Shown here: one piece after another, positions 31,345-42,507 of the stretch
Layout: each line of letters opens with the position of its first letter
Position numbering within the stretch: the stretch's first letter is position 1
Assembly (NCBI GenBank): GCA_039704465.1
Contig: JASFAU010000003.1
Span: 310,001 to 374,000 of the forward strand
DNA: 64,000 nt
Source of the DNA: Plasmodiophora brassicae
Taxonomy: Eukaryota > Endomyxa > Phytomyxea > Plasmodiophorida > Plasmodiophoridae
Direction: 5' to 3'
The notes under the pieces: generated by a model
The model's database searches: none
What the model was told of the DNA's origin: nothing
What the model saw: the letters and a program-made list of their open reading frames with translations, nothing else
Position numbers and translations under genes: made by a program

Positions 31345-34296
31345 CCCACTCGTCGTCGTCGACGGCGTTGTCAGCGATGGGGGTCGCGTCCCACCGGTTG
31401 ACGGGATCGGCCTCGATCGTCGACAGCTTGCTGGCGATGTGCTCCTCGACGCTCGGCTGCGACGTCGTCTCCAGGTCCTGCGAGCGGAGCTGGAGGCGCC
31501 GCCGCTGGTGGACAGTGATCTCCTCAGGCGGCGCCTTGGACAACGGCACCATCCCGTCGGGGCACAGATCGACGGCCCGCCTGACCGGGTCGCTCCCCGA
31601 CAACCACGACGATGCGCTGATCGCCTGCGGCACCAACGTCGCCGGGAACAGGTCGTCCTGGAAGAACTCCTTGCGCTTCCTCGGGATCGTCATCGACACG
31701 AGCTTGACGTGATCGACGGACAGGCGCAGGGCCCGGCCGACTTCGACGCCGGCGATATCGCACGACGTCTTCGGCAGCCACGTCATGCCGCCGACGATCG
31801 ACGGGCACAGGTACCGGCCGTGCAACACGATGCCGCCGTCCTGGGCGTTCACCTCGAAGAACAGGAGCGCGCGGTCGCCTTGCCCGGTCACGTACAGCAG
31901 GTTCGTGTCGCGGTCGTATTGGGCGATCAACGTCGCTGACGTCCGATCGATCGTGTGCGTCGCCAGACGCGTCGGCCCGCCTTGTCGAACGGCCGCACCC
32001 GTCAGCACGGCCCACAACGAGATCTGGCGCGACGACGACGGCCCGAACCCGACCGTTAGCAGCGCGCCCGTGTCGGCGATCCACAGGACGCGCGTGTCAC
32101 GTACGCCCTCCTCGATCGGGAAGCACACGATCGGCGCTGTCCCTTTGCGCGGGTCGAACACACGACAGTGGCGATCGCGACAGATCCTGCACGAACGGCG
32201 CTCAGAACGACGCTCGGGGCATCACAGAGATACAGAGCCGCGTCCTACGTGGCCAGCAGCGCGCCATCGTCGCTGAACGCCATGTCGAGGACGACATCGG
32301 GATGGGACGATCGAAGTTCAATCGCAGGGCGACTGGACGTCGCTGGCGACGTGATGTCCCAGAGCGCGACATCGACCTTGTTGTCGTACGACTGCGAAGC
32401 AGTGGCCAGGACGGTGGGAGCGCCCGGGTTCAACGCCAACGACGTGACCTTCCCCGACGTGAGCAAGTCCAGGCGCGGTTCCACGACGTCTTCCTTGGGT
32501 AGGTCGTTCGGGAGCGCCCAGACGCGAACGTGCCCGTCGCCGCACGCGGTGACGAGGTCGTCGTCGCTGATGGCGAGACCGGCCAGCGGTTGCGGATGCG
32601 CCCGGATCACGCCAACGTTGTCAGGGACGCGTCCCAGGGCCGATAGCGGGATGACGGCCACGGCCGATCCCGCTAGCGACCGCCATGGGATCGCCATGAC
32701 CCGTCGATTCGCCACGATGCTCAGCGCCAACGGCACCGACGCGTCCGATGGGCGAATCGAGTACCACTGCGCGTCCAACGACTTGGACTCGGTGCCGTTG
32801 ACGTGCGTCATCTGCCGTACACAATCGTTTAGCACGCCGCGAACCATCACGACGTTCGTCCTACCGAAGACCGCTTCAATCGCTGGTCGAGTTGCCGTCG
32901 GGACTCGCTCAGGCCGTCGTCGAGCGCCGCGATCATATCCGCTGTGCTCACCGACGCTCGGGAGCTTGGCGGCGCCGTTAACGTTGTCGATGAGGACCTC
33001 GTCTCAGGAACCTTCTCCAGGACCGGCGACACGTTCGGGAACGCGTTCGCCCCCGATCGGAACTGACCCGGCGTCAGCGCCGGGCGCTGGTCGTCATCGG
33101 TATCGGGGAACAGGTCGGCATGGAATTGCCGCCCGCCTTTCCTGGGCATCGTCAGCGAGATCGTTTCCATCGACGCGGTCGTCAGTTGCCGGAGGCGAGC
33201 GATCTCGGCGCCCAGAACGTCACACTGGCGTTTCGGGACCGATGCCAGGCCCTGGAACGACGACGACGATGCGAACGTCTGCAGCTGACGAAGGCGCTTG
33301 TCGGTCGTTAACGCCGCCGCCGACATGTCGAACACCAGCAGCGATGACGACCCGCGCGTCGTCACCGCCATCAACGCCGCGTCGACATCGTACGTGGCCA
33401 GGCAGGTCCCCGCCGACAATTGCAACGATTCCGTCAGCAATGGCGCGTCCGGCTGCCGAACATCGACCACCGCAACGCGAGGCGCCCTGAACTGTGGCGC
33501 GCGACCGTCAGGCAATGCCCGATGCTGGCCGCATACGACTGATTACCTGGTCCTGGCCGAGGACGGCGACGAGCGACGAGCTGCCGAGGTTGACGACTTG
33601 ATGGGGTCGCAGGCCCTGCAGGTCGTAGACGGGCGCCTTCGACTTGCCGCGCACGTCGACCTGAACGAGGGCGCCGTTGGCCCCCGTCGACTTCGCGCCA
33701 CGAACCACCGAGATCGTCGACCCGTCTCGCGCCCAGTCCACCGCGTACACGACCGTCCCGTCGTCGCTGGCGCGCTCGCCAACGACATCCCCACCAGCGG
33801 AAACGTCGACCACTGCGACTCCATCATTGCCGGCGGTCGCGAATATCCCGTTGGAGGACGGATGTGGGCGGACGATCGATAAGGCGGCGGCAACGGGGAC
33901 GCGAACGCCCGCCTCCGCACGATCGTTCGCCAGCCGCCACGTCGCCAATGTTCCATCCTGGCCACATGTCGCCAGCAATCCCGCGTCGAACAACGAGAAC
34001 GCGGCATCGTTCACACCCTGGCGCGCTCCGATTCAGACGGTTGGTATCGCGGCGGAGCGACGCCGCGGTACCTTGGCATGCGCGCTCACGACGAACGGCG
34101 ACGAGGAGGCGTTCGGGACGACGACAACGCTGCCGGCGGCGGACGCGACGGGCGTTGCCGTGTACGACGCGCTCGTAGCGACGCAGGGCGACGTCGACGC
34201 CGACGCCGGCTTGCCGACCACGGTCGACAGGTCGACCGTGCCGCCCTTGACCAGGTCGCAGCGCACGAGGCGGTACTTGGACGTCGAGCTCGCCAT
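31340..34296 (-). CDS. Coronin-7 / POD-1 type tandem-propeller protein
   Basis: Five exons (34296-34072, 34017-33547, 33491-32865, 32811-32249, 32186-31340) give 910 residues, near the family length. The start MASSTSKYRLVR matches the coronin N-terminus (xSKYRHV). Two seven-blade WD propellers follow, each closed by the coronin extension: LTMPRKGGRQFHADLFPDT in the first and MTIPRKRKEFFQDDLFPAT in the second. Second-propeller marks include HCRVFDPRKG and YDRDTNLLYVTGQGD. The tail is acidic with a final Trp (VDDDEWE), as in the actin/Arp2/3-binding CA-like tail of coronin-7. It acts in Golgi and endosomal traffic and actin control. Introns are 53-62 nt; the stop overlaps AATAAA. Confidence 0.9.
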
Positions 34297-34802
34297 CTAC
34301 CGGGACGGCAGTGTTCCCCCCCGACGTATGTCGATCGATCGCGTGTTCTGATTTAGCACTAACCCCCCAGTCTATATATAGGTCGAGGCCGACGCTGTTG
34401 TTGTTCACGTGCAAAACACGATGTGGACGACGTCTGGTGTCGACGTTGGTGACACACTTGTTCGAGAGAACGTCGGAGGCCTGACTCGCAAGTCGCATCT
34501 GACGACGCTACGTATGGGGGTAAGGAACCCATAACGTTAACGCCCGTCGACCAGTACGTTGCGATCAAGCACACAACAGCCATTTCTACGCGTTCAATCG
34601 TGCACCTGACGGGGAGCACCGGGATCCCCTGCGTACCTCAACTGTGGTGAAAACGACGAATACTGCGAAGGTGGTGGTGCAACGGACGTGTCGAACTGCA
34701 AACGGTGTTGGCCAGTGACGGCAAATCGGCGTGTGCGTGACAGACGCGATTCTCCGCGGAAGCGCGCGCGCGCTGGGCGTACCGTACTGCTGTTGGTTTT
34801 AC
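34297..34802. other. Spacer upstream of coronin-7 and downstream of the type II protein gene
   Basis: About 500 bases with only short frames lacking features. It holds the coronin-7 promoter and the 3' end of the neighbouring minus-strand gene. No repeat or RNA gene seen. Confidence 0.4.
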
Positions 34803-35828
34803 CTATACGGGATCACGATGCACGTACAAGGGCGTTGTATCGTCCAGGCCTCTTGTGCTGCGGACGCAGGCGGTGAGGTTGTGGACGGCCCAGGAGCGCT
34901 GCCGCTTGGCGAGGGACGCGGCGGTGGTCGGGTTTTCGTACGACCAGTACTTCTTGCGCGGCGTGCCCCACATCATCAGGCTGACGTCGTAGTGGTGGCG
35001 CCCGCTGGCGCGAATGCATTCGGCGATGGGCGCGGGCATGTGTTCGCCGGGTAGGTGCGGTTCGATGCGTCGCATGAAGTTGTTGCCGACCTCGTAGTTG
35101 ACGGGCGACTTGTGCTCCGGGTTGGAGACTTTCAGGCCCCGGTACTCGAGGACGTGGTCGACGTACGACCCGGCCCGGTACAGGTTGATCAGCGCCGACA
35201 TGTGCCATGATACGTGGTCGTACGTGGCGTTCAGCGGCGTCATGTGCCTCAGCGTCTCATGGTGCTGGGCGTTGAAGATGCCGTCGAACGAGAACACGGA
35301 CCAGATGTCGTCAGGCTTGGCTTGCAAGGCGTCCAGGACGGCCCGGTGCCTCGGGTAGTACTCGGCGACGCCAACGGCAGGTTGCCAGTCGAGCAGGAAC
35401 TCCTCCCACTTGTGGACGGATTCGTGAACGGGTTCAGGGCCGAACCTCGCGTCTTCGTCCATCCAGATCCAGTACAGGAACTTGTGGCCCAGGTGGCGCT
35501 CCAGGTCGTACGCGTACTCGCCCAGGCGGATGCGCCCCGTTGTGATCGTCGATTGGGGCATAAACACGTCGGTTGTCGACGTGTTGTGCTGCCAGCTCAG
35601 CATGACGAGGCGGGACCGGTTCGTGTGCAGGACCTCGTCCAGGTAGGCCGGGCGCGCACCGCGCCCCATGATCAGGTACAGGAAGTACGGCGGCGCGTAC
35701 TCGGGTTCAGCGTCGGCCTGCTCCAGCGTCAACGGCCCCACTAGGGACCAGTTCCCGACAAGGACGAAGAGGGAGCAGGACAGGCTCAGCGTCACGAGCG
35801 ACATCATCAGTCGCCGTGACCGTCCCAT
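34803..35828 (-). CDS. Type II membrane protein, glycosyltransferase-like
   Basis: A single exon of 341 residues from MGRSRRLMM. A signal anchor follows (SLVTLSLSCSLFVLVGNW). The lumenal part holds sequons (NRS, NTS, NAT) and a metal-site-like acidic motif WIWMDEDARFGP after a Trp-rich strand, as in nucleotide-sugar transferases with a DxD motif. Then comes LLDWQPAVGVAEYYPRH. The reading frame stays open upstream to 36437, but that extension lacks coding character and overlaps the SLC37-like gene, so 35828 is preferred. A Golgi transferase is the best guess; family not identified. Confidence 0.55.
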   Translation of the reverse strand: MGRSRRLMMSLVTLSLSCSLFVLVGNWSLVGPLTLEQADAEPEYAPPYFLYLIMGRGARPAYLDEVLHTNRSRLVMLSWQHNTSTTDVFMPQSTITTGRIRLGEYAYDLERHLGHKFLYWIWMDEDARFGPEPVHESVHKWEEFLLDWQPAVGVAEYYPRHRAVLDALQAKPDDIWSVFSFDGIFNAQHHETLRHMTPLNATYDHVSWHMSALINLYRAGSYVDHVLEYRGLKVSNPEHKSPVNYEVGNNFMRRIEPHLPGEHMPAPIAECIRASGRHHYDVSLMMWGTPRKKYWSYENPTTAASLAKRQRSWAVHNLTACVRSTRGLDDTTPLYVHRDPV

Positions 35829-36029
35829 CGTCGTGACGACAGGCGGGGCGCCCACCGTTAAGGCCCGGCAGCGAGCGCAGCCCTGGCAACAGTAGCACGA
35901 CCTGATAGCACAGACGATACACATGAACCGACACTGGGATACCAAGACGATTCGACGGGCGATCGGTTGAGCGCTGCCGGGGGTACCACGATGTGGCGAT
36001 ATCACTTGTCGTAAGCGACGTGGTTGCAC

Positions 36030-37769
36030 ATGACAACGTCGAGTAACGATGAGGACCACGTTGTGCCCGTCGACGACGAGGTCGAGCTCGACCCGGGGTC
36101 GACGACCGAGCTGGTCGGCACCCGGCGTCGTCCGAAAGCGACGTTGCTGGTGCCGTACACGGACGAAGAGACGGCGCTTCGTACCCGGTTCAGGGAGACG
36201 CTCATGTTCCCGATGACGGCCATGGTCATGGTGAACGCCCGCGCGCTGGCACACGTTCGTGCCAAGTTGCCGACCATGTCCGGGCACCATTGGCCGCACC
36301 TTCGGTTCCTGGACCATCGCAACCACGAGCACGGCGGCCATGGCCAGGGGCGCTGGGAGCAGCTGTCCGCCAAGCATCGCGTCCTGATCTTCAGCTGCTG
36401 CGCGTCCTGGGCCGCCATCTACCTGTGCCGATCGCACGTCTCCGCCCTGCTCCCGATCGTCTCCACGTCCACCGGGCTCTCCTTGTCGTACTTTAGCATC
36501 GTGTTCGGGATCGGGAACGCCACCACCGCCATCGGCAAGGTCGTCAACGGGTTCCTGGCCGACCGATACGGCGGCATGGTCGTGTTCGCGTCCTCAGTTC
36601 CGCTGGCGGCGCTGACGCTCATCATCACGATGGCGTCGCCGTCGGCCCCGCCCACGAACGACATGGTCGTGTTCGCGTTCTGGGTCGTGGCGTTCGCGTT
36701 GAACCGGTGGATCGTGTCGGCGTCCTGGGGCGCCATGGTCCTCCTGCTCAGCGTGGAACTCCCGCAGGCGTCGTACGGCCTGGCCCTGGCGATCATCTCG
36801 TTCGGGTACAGCCTGGGCGATTCGGTCGCCCGCGTCTTCTATGGCGAGATCGTCGCCGTCGGCCTGTCGTGGCATTTCGCGTTCCTGTTCGGGGCCGTCG
36901 TCGCCGCGCTCCTCTCGATCCCGATGGTTGCGTTGATGATCCCCGAGCTTCGCCGTCAGCCGTCCCAGGAGACGATCGAGCGCCTCAACGAGCGGAAACG
37001 GTCAAAAGCGACACCGCAGGGCGGGCATCGTGAAGGCGTGCGGCAGCTGATGACGGACGCGAGGTTCGTGGCGATGACGTTGTCGTACTCGGTGTTCGCC
37101 GTTCCCCGCGAAGTCGTCTGGACCTGGACGGCCGTGTTCTTCGTCGACTCGCTGGACATGTCGCCGACGACGGCGGCGACCATGTCGATCCTCTTGCCGA
37201 TGATGATGCTGATCAGCGCCAACGTCAACGGGTACGTTGTTGATGCCGTCCAGCACAGCAGTCGACGGCGGATCTTTCTGCTCAAAGTCTTACCGTCCAT
37301 CGTGCTCCTGGCTGGAGCCATCGCGATCGCGATCCTCCTGACGCTGCCGGACGTGCCGTTCGTGGCGGGCGTTGCGATCTGGACCATGCTGGCGGCCGCC
37401 TGCGAGTTCCACAACGGGTTCATCGAAGGGTTCCACGTGGTGGCCGTCTCCGCCAAGGTGAACCGGCCGGCGTCCGCATCGGGGCTAATCGCCTTCTGGT
37501 CGAGCATGGCGTGCGTCGTCACCGACCTGGGGATCGGCGCGATCATCGGCGAGATTGGCAACAGCGTCGCCGTGTGGGCGCTCGTGGCCCGAATCTTGAT
37601 CGGACTCGGCGTCGTTGCCCTTGTCCTGGCCTGCATCGCGTTCCACCTTGGGTGCGACCTGCCCCCGACGAAACCGCCTGTCGAGCTGAAGGTCACGACG
37701 AACGCCAAGCCGGCGCCTAACGAGGACCGGTCAGCGGGCTCGAACACGCTCGTCCCCACCGAGCAATAA
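36030..37769 (+). CDS. SLC37/OPA-type MFS sugar-phosphate transporter
   Basis: An intronless gene of 579 residues. After a ~110-residue charged N-terminus (with a His-rich HRNHEHGGHG stretch) come 12 membrane helices. Helix 1-3 reads AAIYLCRSHVSALLP, then GNATTAIGKVVNGFLADRYGG, which follows the organophosphate:phosphate antiporter pattern (Y..YxxRxN...P, YAxGKFxxGxLADR). The loop between halves is basic (ERLNERKRSKATPQGG). OPA carriers exchange glycerol-3-phosphate or glucose-6-phosphate for phosphate. Absence of introns in so long a gene is unusual here. The TAA stop 37767-37769 overlaps AATAAA. The stop of the convergent PIH/CS gene is only nine bases away. Confidence 0.8.
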   Translation: MTTSSNDEDHVVPVDDEVELDPGSTTELVGTRRRPKATLLVPYTDEETALRTRFRETLMFPMTAMVMVNARALAHVRAKLPTMSGHHWPHLRFLDHRNHEHGGHGQGRWEQLSAKHRVLIFSCCASWAAIYLCRSHVSALLPIVSTSTGLSLSYFSIVFGIGNATTAIGKVVNGFLADRYGGMVVFASSVPLAALTLIITMASPSAPPTNDMVVFAFWVVAFALNRWIVSASWGAMVLLLSVELPQASYGLALAIISFGYSLGDSVARVFYGEIVAVGLSWHFAFLFGAVVAALLSIPMVALMIPELRRQPSQETIERLNERKRSKATPQGGHREGVRQLMTDARFVAMTLSYSVFAVPREVVWTWTAVFFVDSLDMSPTTAATMSILLPMMMLISANVNGYVVDAVQHSSRRRIFLLKVLPSIVLLAGAIAIAILLTLPDVPFVAGVAIWTMLAAACEFHNGFIEGFHVVAVSAKVNRPASASGLIAFWSSMACVVTDLGIGAIIGEIGNSVAVWALVARILIGLGVVALVLACIAFHLGCDLPPTKPPVELKVTTNAKPAPNEDRSAGSNTLVPTEQ

Positions 37770-37773
37770 TAAA
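37768..37773 (+). terminator. AATAAA overlapping the SLC37-like stop codon
   Basis: The hexamer begins on the second base of the TAA stop. The convergent PIH/CS gene ends at 37779, so 3' ends must overlap. Confidence 0.6.
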
Positions 37774-37778
37774 TTCGT

Positions 37779-38477
37779 TTATGCGATGGGGAGCGTCACC
37801 CGTAGCCGGCGCGCCTGCTTCAGCCATTTCGCGGAATACGACCCGTTCGCGTTGACGACGACAGGGAACTCCACCTGGGCGAACGATGTCAGATTCGTCA
37901 CCGGGTCGGCGCGAAACAAAACCAGACCTGAAGCCTGTATTCGCCCTCGACATGCAGGTGCAGATTGCGGGCGCTGACATCGACGACGACGTTCCTGGCG
38001 GACTCCTACGTCAACGAAGCGTCAGTCGCGCGCGGCAGAACAACTGGGCAGGCTGCGTACCAAACGAGGCAGGTCGACCTCTACGACCACGTTCGAAGCG
38101 ACCCGTCGTACGGTGAACTTGGGCGCCTCAACGACATCGACGACCTCTTCGACTAGCGGCCGTTTCGTCGTCGTTGCCGGTCCGGCCTCGGTTCTCAGCT
38201 TGTGTCCCGCCGCGATCTCATCCGGGTCGGCTGCAGCAGGTCGGCCTTCATTGAGAGCCGACTGGAACGGGAGGACAACGCCGCCGGGCGGTTTCGCGGC
38301 GTCCTTCGGCGGCGCTTTCGTCGCCGGCACCCGGTCCTTGCCAATCTGCGACTCAATGAACCGCCGGTACCCATCCGGGTCGGACTCGGCCAGGTCGTCC
38401 AGGAACGACCACAAATGGTCGACGGTCCCGCGCAGGTCGGGCCCGGGCGTCCTCCCCGTCGCCATCACACGCGGCAA
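37779..38477 (-). CDS. PIH1-like/CS-domain protein (dynein or R2TP assembly)
   Basis: Exons 38477-38061, 38005-37928 and 37874-37779 give 196 residues; introns are 55 and 53 nt. The N-terminus has LWSFLDDLAESDPDGYRRFI, the start typical of PIH1-family proteins (LWxxLDDxAxSDPEGYxxFI). The C-terminus is a CS/p23-like beta sandwich: FTVRRVASNVVVEVDLP, VVVDVSARNLHLHVEGEYRL, then WLKQARRLRVTLPIA. The ~150-residue central PIH domain present in PIH1D2 and kintoun appears to be missing, leaving a Pro/Ala-rich linker. Such proteins help HSP90/R2TP fold axonemal dyneins, which fits DAW1 at 2.7 kb. Start may be 38477 or 38465. Confidence 0.7.
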
Positions 38478-38612
38478 CGTCGTCCGACGCCGTCGCGGAC
38501 TCCGGCGAACTGCACCACGGCGCGTCGTTCGACAGCAGACGGAAGACGACCCCTACTAACGTGGACACTGCCGCGAGACATGACAAGCAAGTCCATTTGG
38601 AACGCTATTCTT

Positions 38613-41600
38613 CTAACAGTGATCAATGTCGCCGTCAACGCCGTCGTCGTCATCGTCGTCGTCGTCGTCGTCGCCGCCATGGACTGCTTTGCGTTTGACG
38701 AAGAACTCGGGTTCGCTCAGGCGTCGGGGCGATCGCCAGGCGGGCAGGTTGGCGAACGTGGCGGCGCGGGCTAGCTCGATCTGGCCGGGCTCGATGGCGG
38801 ACGCCCGGCGACGCGCGAACGGGACGGACTGCGTCCTGCCCAGCGCTGTCGCGGGACCGTTCGCCGCCGTGGCCGCCGTGTCGAACAACGGGGACCGGAT
38901 GACGAGCTGGCCGATGAACCGACGCCGATTGGATAGCTCCCAGCGCTGCGTGAACCGCAGGACATGAGCGTCCGCTGAGAACCGGTACAGGAGGAACGTT
39001 GGCAGCAGCAGGCAAGGTGCCTCCGCGTCCGGTGCCGTCGACGACGGGCCGTGCTCGAACCAGGCCTGACCCGACAACAGCAACGCCGGGTACGCGAGCT
39101 CGAACGCCTCGTTGGGCGGCGGCTTCCAAATCGTGGACGACGTCACAATCGACGTCGGGAACGTGGACGCCGGCAGCACTGAGCCAAAGCGCAATCAGCA
39201 GCATGAAGCGAACAGGCGGTACGGGGAAGGACAGACCGTGCGAAAACGCGGAGATGGCGAGGGAGCGGCCGGCGTAGGTCCACAGCATGGCGGCGAGATC
39301 GTCGTCTTCGATCAGGGCTGCGAGAACGTCAAGCGGGAGCAGGCGTATCTCGATGTTGGTGGCAGCAATCGCCGTGCACGTGTGGCGCGCCCCAGTAAGG
39401 GCTTCGTACAGGCCGACGACCTTGCCGGACGCGTACGTCTCCTGCTGGCCCCCGGGGGATTCCACGATGAGGACGCCATGGAGCAGGACGAACACGCCGG
39501 TCGTCGCGTCGCCAACCTCGAACAGGGCCGCGTTCTGTTGCACGATCTGGCTTTGCGACTGGGCGAACAGCGCCGATCGTACGCCGGACGGCATGGCGTG
39601 GATGATATCGCACTGGTGGAAGCGTTCCTCGATGGAGACAGCAAGGCCAACACCTGCGCGCAGCGTCCGAACCAGCATTCGCATACGATCTTCGACCATG
39701 GCGCGCATGCGATTGCAGTCGATCTCCTCGAGGATGCCCTTCTTGTGCAGGGACAGCACCAGTTGTAGTTCACGATGCAGAACGAACTGGGTCAGGTGCC
39801 GCGCCTGAATGATGCGATGTAGATCGTTGTACCGAACCTGGATCGTCAGCCACATGTCGGAGGCACGCTGGACGTACGCCTCCAGGTCGGATCGCGCCAG
39901 GATGAACGCATCCTCGACGGCATCGCTGCAGACGGTCTCGATGATGTTCTGGGCGGACAGCTGGACAGACCGGACGAACGCGGCGGCGATCTCGACGGCA
40001 ATCGCCATGCGGGACACGACCAGCGGCTTCAGCAGCGACCGGAACTGTCGCACCGAATACAGTGCCGTCAGCCAGGACGGCAGCGACAGAACGGGCTCCA
40101 GGACGCGCCATTGGGCCTCGAACGAGTCGTGGTCCAGGCCGTGCTCGCAGGACGCCACCAGAACACGCGCGGCCTTAGCACCGATCAGCCCCGTCTGCAA
40201 CATGTCGTCGAACGACGCCGACATGACCAGCAGGAACATGTGGCGGAACTCGCGAACCACCTATCAGGAACGTAATGTCAGGTCAAGCACTGGATTTGGC
40301 GATACTCGCAGAGTCGTACCTGTCGGCCGTCTTTGAGGAGCGCGGCGACCGGCTCGCCGGCGAGCCCGGACGTGGCAGTGGCGACGCGAGCAAGCGTAGG
40401 GAGCTCGACGGTCCCCATTGGGCTCGTCACAAATTGCATTGGGTGTGGCGCCACACTCGCTGCAGTGAGCACCTCGTCGCCGGACGACCTGGTCGCTTCG
40501 TTGTTGGGGCAGGGTGGTTCCGATGGACCCAGCGCCGGCAGGTGCGATCGAATGCGTTCGATGTCGGCCCCACGAAAGTATTCGTCATGGGCGAGCGAAG
40601 CTAGAAGCGTCGCTGTTTCCTCCTCGATGAAGGCGGTGGCGCGTCCAAGCACGGTCGGCTTGTCGGTCGTGGCTGCTTTGCGACGATCGATTCTCTCGAC
40701 AATGTACCGCATGGTCGATCCGTTGATGACGAGCGTCAGCAAGACGATCCCGCACGAATGGAACAGGAACCGGTCGCGCGTGTCCTTGTCGATGTTCTCG
40801 TCCAGGTTCACCTTCAGAGCAAGAGCCAATGCTATGGCACCACGAAGGCCGCCGTGGACGACAATCAGGCTGTCGGTCCAGGACAGCCCGTACCCGAGCT
40901 TGCGAATGAACGGGGCCATGGCCAAGACGGCAGCGAACCGGATGATATGCAGGGCAACGTACATGCCGATAAGGTACCCGAAGTCCGTCCACGAGTAGAT
41001 CGAGCTGAACAGATTCCGAGCGACGATAGCACCCGACAGCGTGAAGAGGATCGTGTTGGCGACGAACGAAATCATGTGCCAGACGTGATCTAGCGAGGCT
41101 TCATCGTGGACGGACATGTCCGTTCGGTGATTGGCCAGGTAGAGGCCGAGGAACACACTGGTCAGCACGCCGGACACCTGCAGGTTCAGGGATTCAGCCA
41201 CCCAGAACGACAGGTAGGCGATGCACATTGTCGCGCTGGTCTCCGTCAGGTGATCGCGGAACATCAGCCGAATCCAGAGGACGCACAGGGCGCCGGCCAG
41301 CGTGCCCAGCATGAACCCGCCCAGTGTCAGGCGGAACAGCACGAAGAACGTTTCGCCGATCGGCCTGAAGAGACCCTGGACGCGTTCTTGGACAATGAGG
41401 AACAGGACGACGGACGACGCATCGTTCAGCAACGATTCTGCTTCGATCAGGGTGGCAAGGCGCTTGCTGGAGCCCAGCTCGCGCAGCAGGGCGACAACGG
41501 CAACCGGGTCAGTGGCAGAGATCAGCGCACCGAAAAGAAGCGCGACCTCAAATGACCAGTTATAGGACACGAAGATGAGCTGGCAGGCCCACGCGGTCAG

Positions 41601-42012
41601 GAACGCGGCAATGACGAGGCCAGGCACCGCTAGCAGCAACGCCTGGCCCATTTCCCGTTTGATGATGTGCGGGCTGATCGTGAAAGCGCTCTCAAAGATC
41701 AGCGCTGGCAGGAACATCAGGAACATCAACGATGGGTCGATCGTTATCACGTGCGACAATGCGCCACCGAGATGACCCATTTGCCTGGAATAATCATCAG
41801 CACGTGCAGAAGAGCTGTTGTGGACACACGACACCATACCATTTCGCCTGGAAAACGACGATCCCCCAGGCTAGGCCGAACAGCATGACGAGCACGGTGT
41901 ACGGGATGCGGATCCGCGTCTCCTTGGAGATATGCCGGATCAGCGTGCCGACGACGAGCGAAAAGAATATGAAGAGGACGACATAGTCCCCGCCGGACAC
42001 TGTCGAGGTCAT
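38613..42012 (-). CDS. SOS1/SLC9C-type Na+/H+ antiporter with cyclic-nucleotide-binding domain
   Basis: Four exons (42012-41840, 41784-40320, 40260-39237, 39178-38613) give 1075 residues, close to plant SOS1. The NHE core has FLPALIFESAF, ATDPVAVVALLRELGSS, EAESLLNDASSVVLF and HGGLRGAIALALAL, the ion-site and sensor segments of CPA1 exchangers. A long helical cytosolic region matches the SOS1 tail (LVVSRMAIAVEIAAAFVRS, GILEEIDCNRMRAMV). A cyclic-nucleotide-binding fold follows (LFEVGDATTGVFVLLHGVL). The C-terminus ends in ten Asp residues coded by a GAC-rich microsatellite. Introns are 55, 59 and 58 nt. It should export Na+ across the plasma membrane, with the tail gating transport. Confidence 0.92.
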
Positions 42013-42419
42013 GGCGATGCCGGCTATTGCCTCGTACGGGTGTGGCCATCCAGTTGTGGGCGGCCACCGGAACTACCGCACGACCCACGGCGTTACCCCG
42101 TCCGCCTGTGGCGCACTTTAGTCCGCCCCGCGCAGTTCACAGGAGAAGAATAGGAACGGTATGTACATAGGTAGGTATCGCAGAGAGGCACGTCATCGAC
42201 CGACGAAACAACAATAGCTGCCTCCGACGATTTCACCTCACCGCCTGGCCGGCCAGGCCCCATGTTGCCGTGACAATCGTGTTGCGTCCAAACATTCTGA
42301 CCGTCAAAATCGCGGCATCGTCTGTTCGTACCGTTCATTCCGCCTCCTTTGTCCGTTCTTGTTCCGACCGGCTTGTCGTGCCGGTTTGTGGTCAGCATCT
42401 ACACGACAGCAGTAGCGCG
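42013..42419. other. Spacer between SOS1-type gene and tRNA-Lys
   Basis: About 400 bases with no supported gene. It must contain the SOS1-type promoter. Confidence 0.4.
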
Positions 42420-42507
42420 GCCTGTGTAGCTCAATTGGTTAGAGCGTGGGACTTTTATAAGCTCCAAAGGCATCTCAAGGCTTCGGGTTCGAGTCCCGAC
42501 ATAGGCT
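42420..42507 (+). tRNA. tRNA-Lys(UUU) with 14-nt intron
   Basis: The mature sequence is identical to the tRNA at 20163. A 14-nt insert (42458-42471, taagctccaaaggc) lies directly after position 37, the standard site of nuclear tRNA introns. Anticodon TTT. A T-rich stretch downstream (tgttgttttt) ends transcription. Confidence 0.92.

Noticed and set aside
35829..36437. N-terminal extension of the type II membrane protein gene
   Set aside because: The frame stays open to 36437 but overlaps the SLC37-like gene on the other strand and lacks coding character. The signal anchor fits a start at 35828.
38650..39178. Read-through of the SOS1-type exon 3 frame past 39237
   Set aside because: Composition turns Arg/Pro/Gly-rich. 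A 58-nt intron with a good donor and acceptor switches to a coding-like frame ending in the poly-Asp tail.
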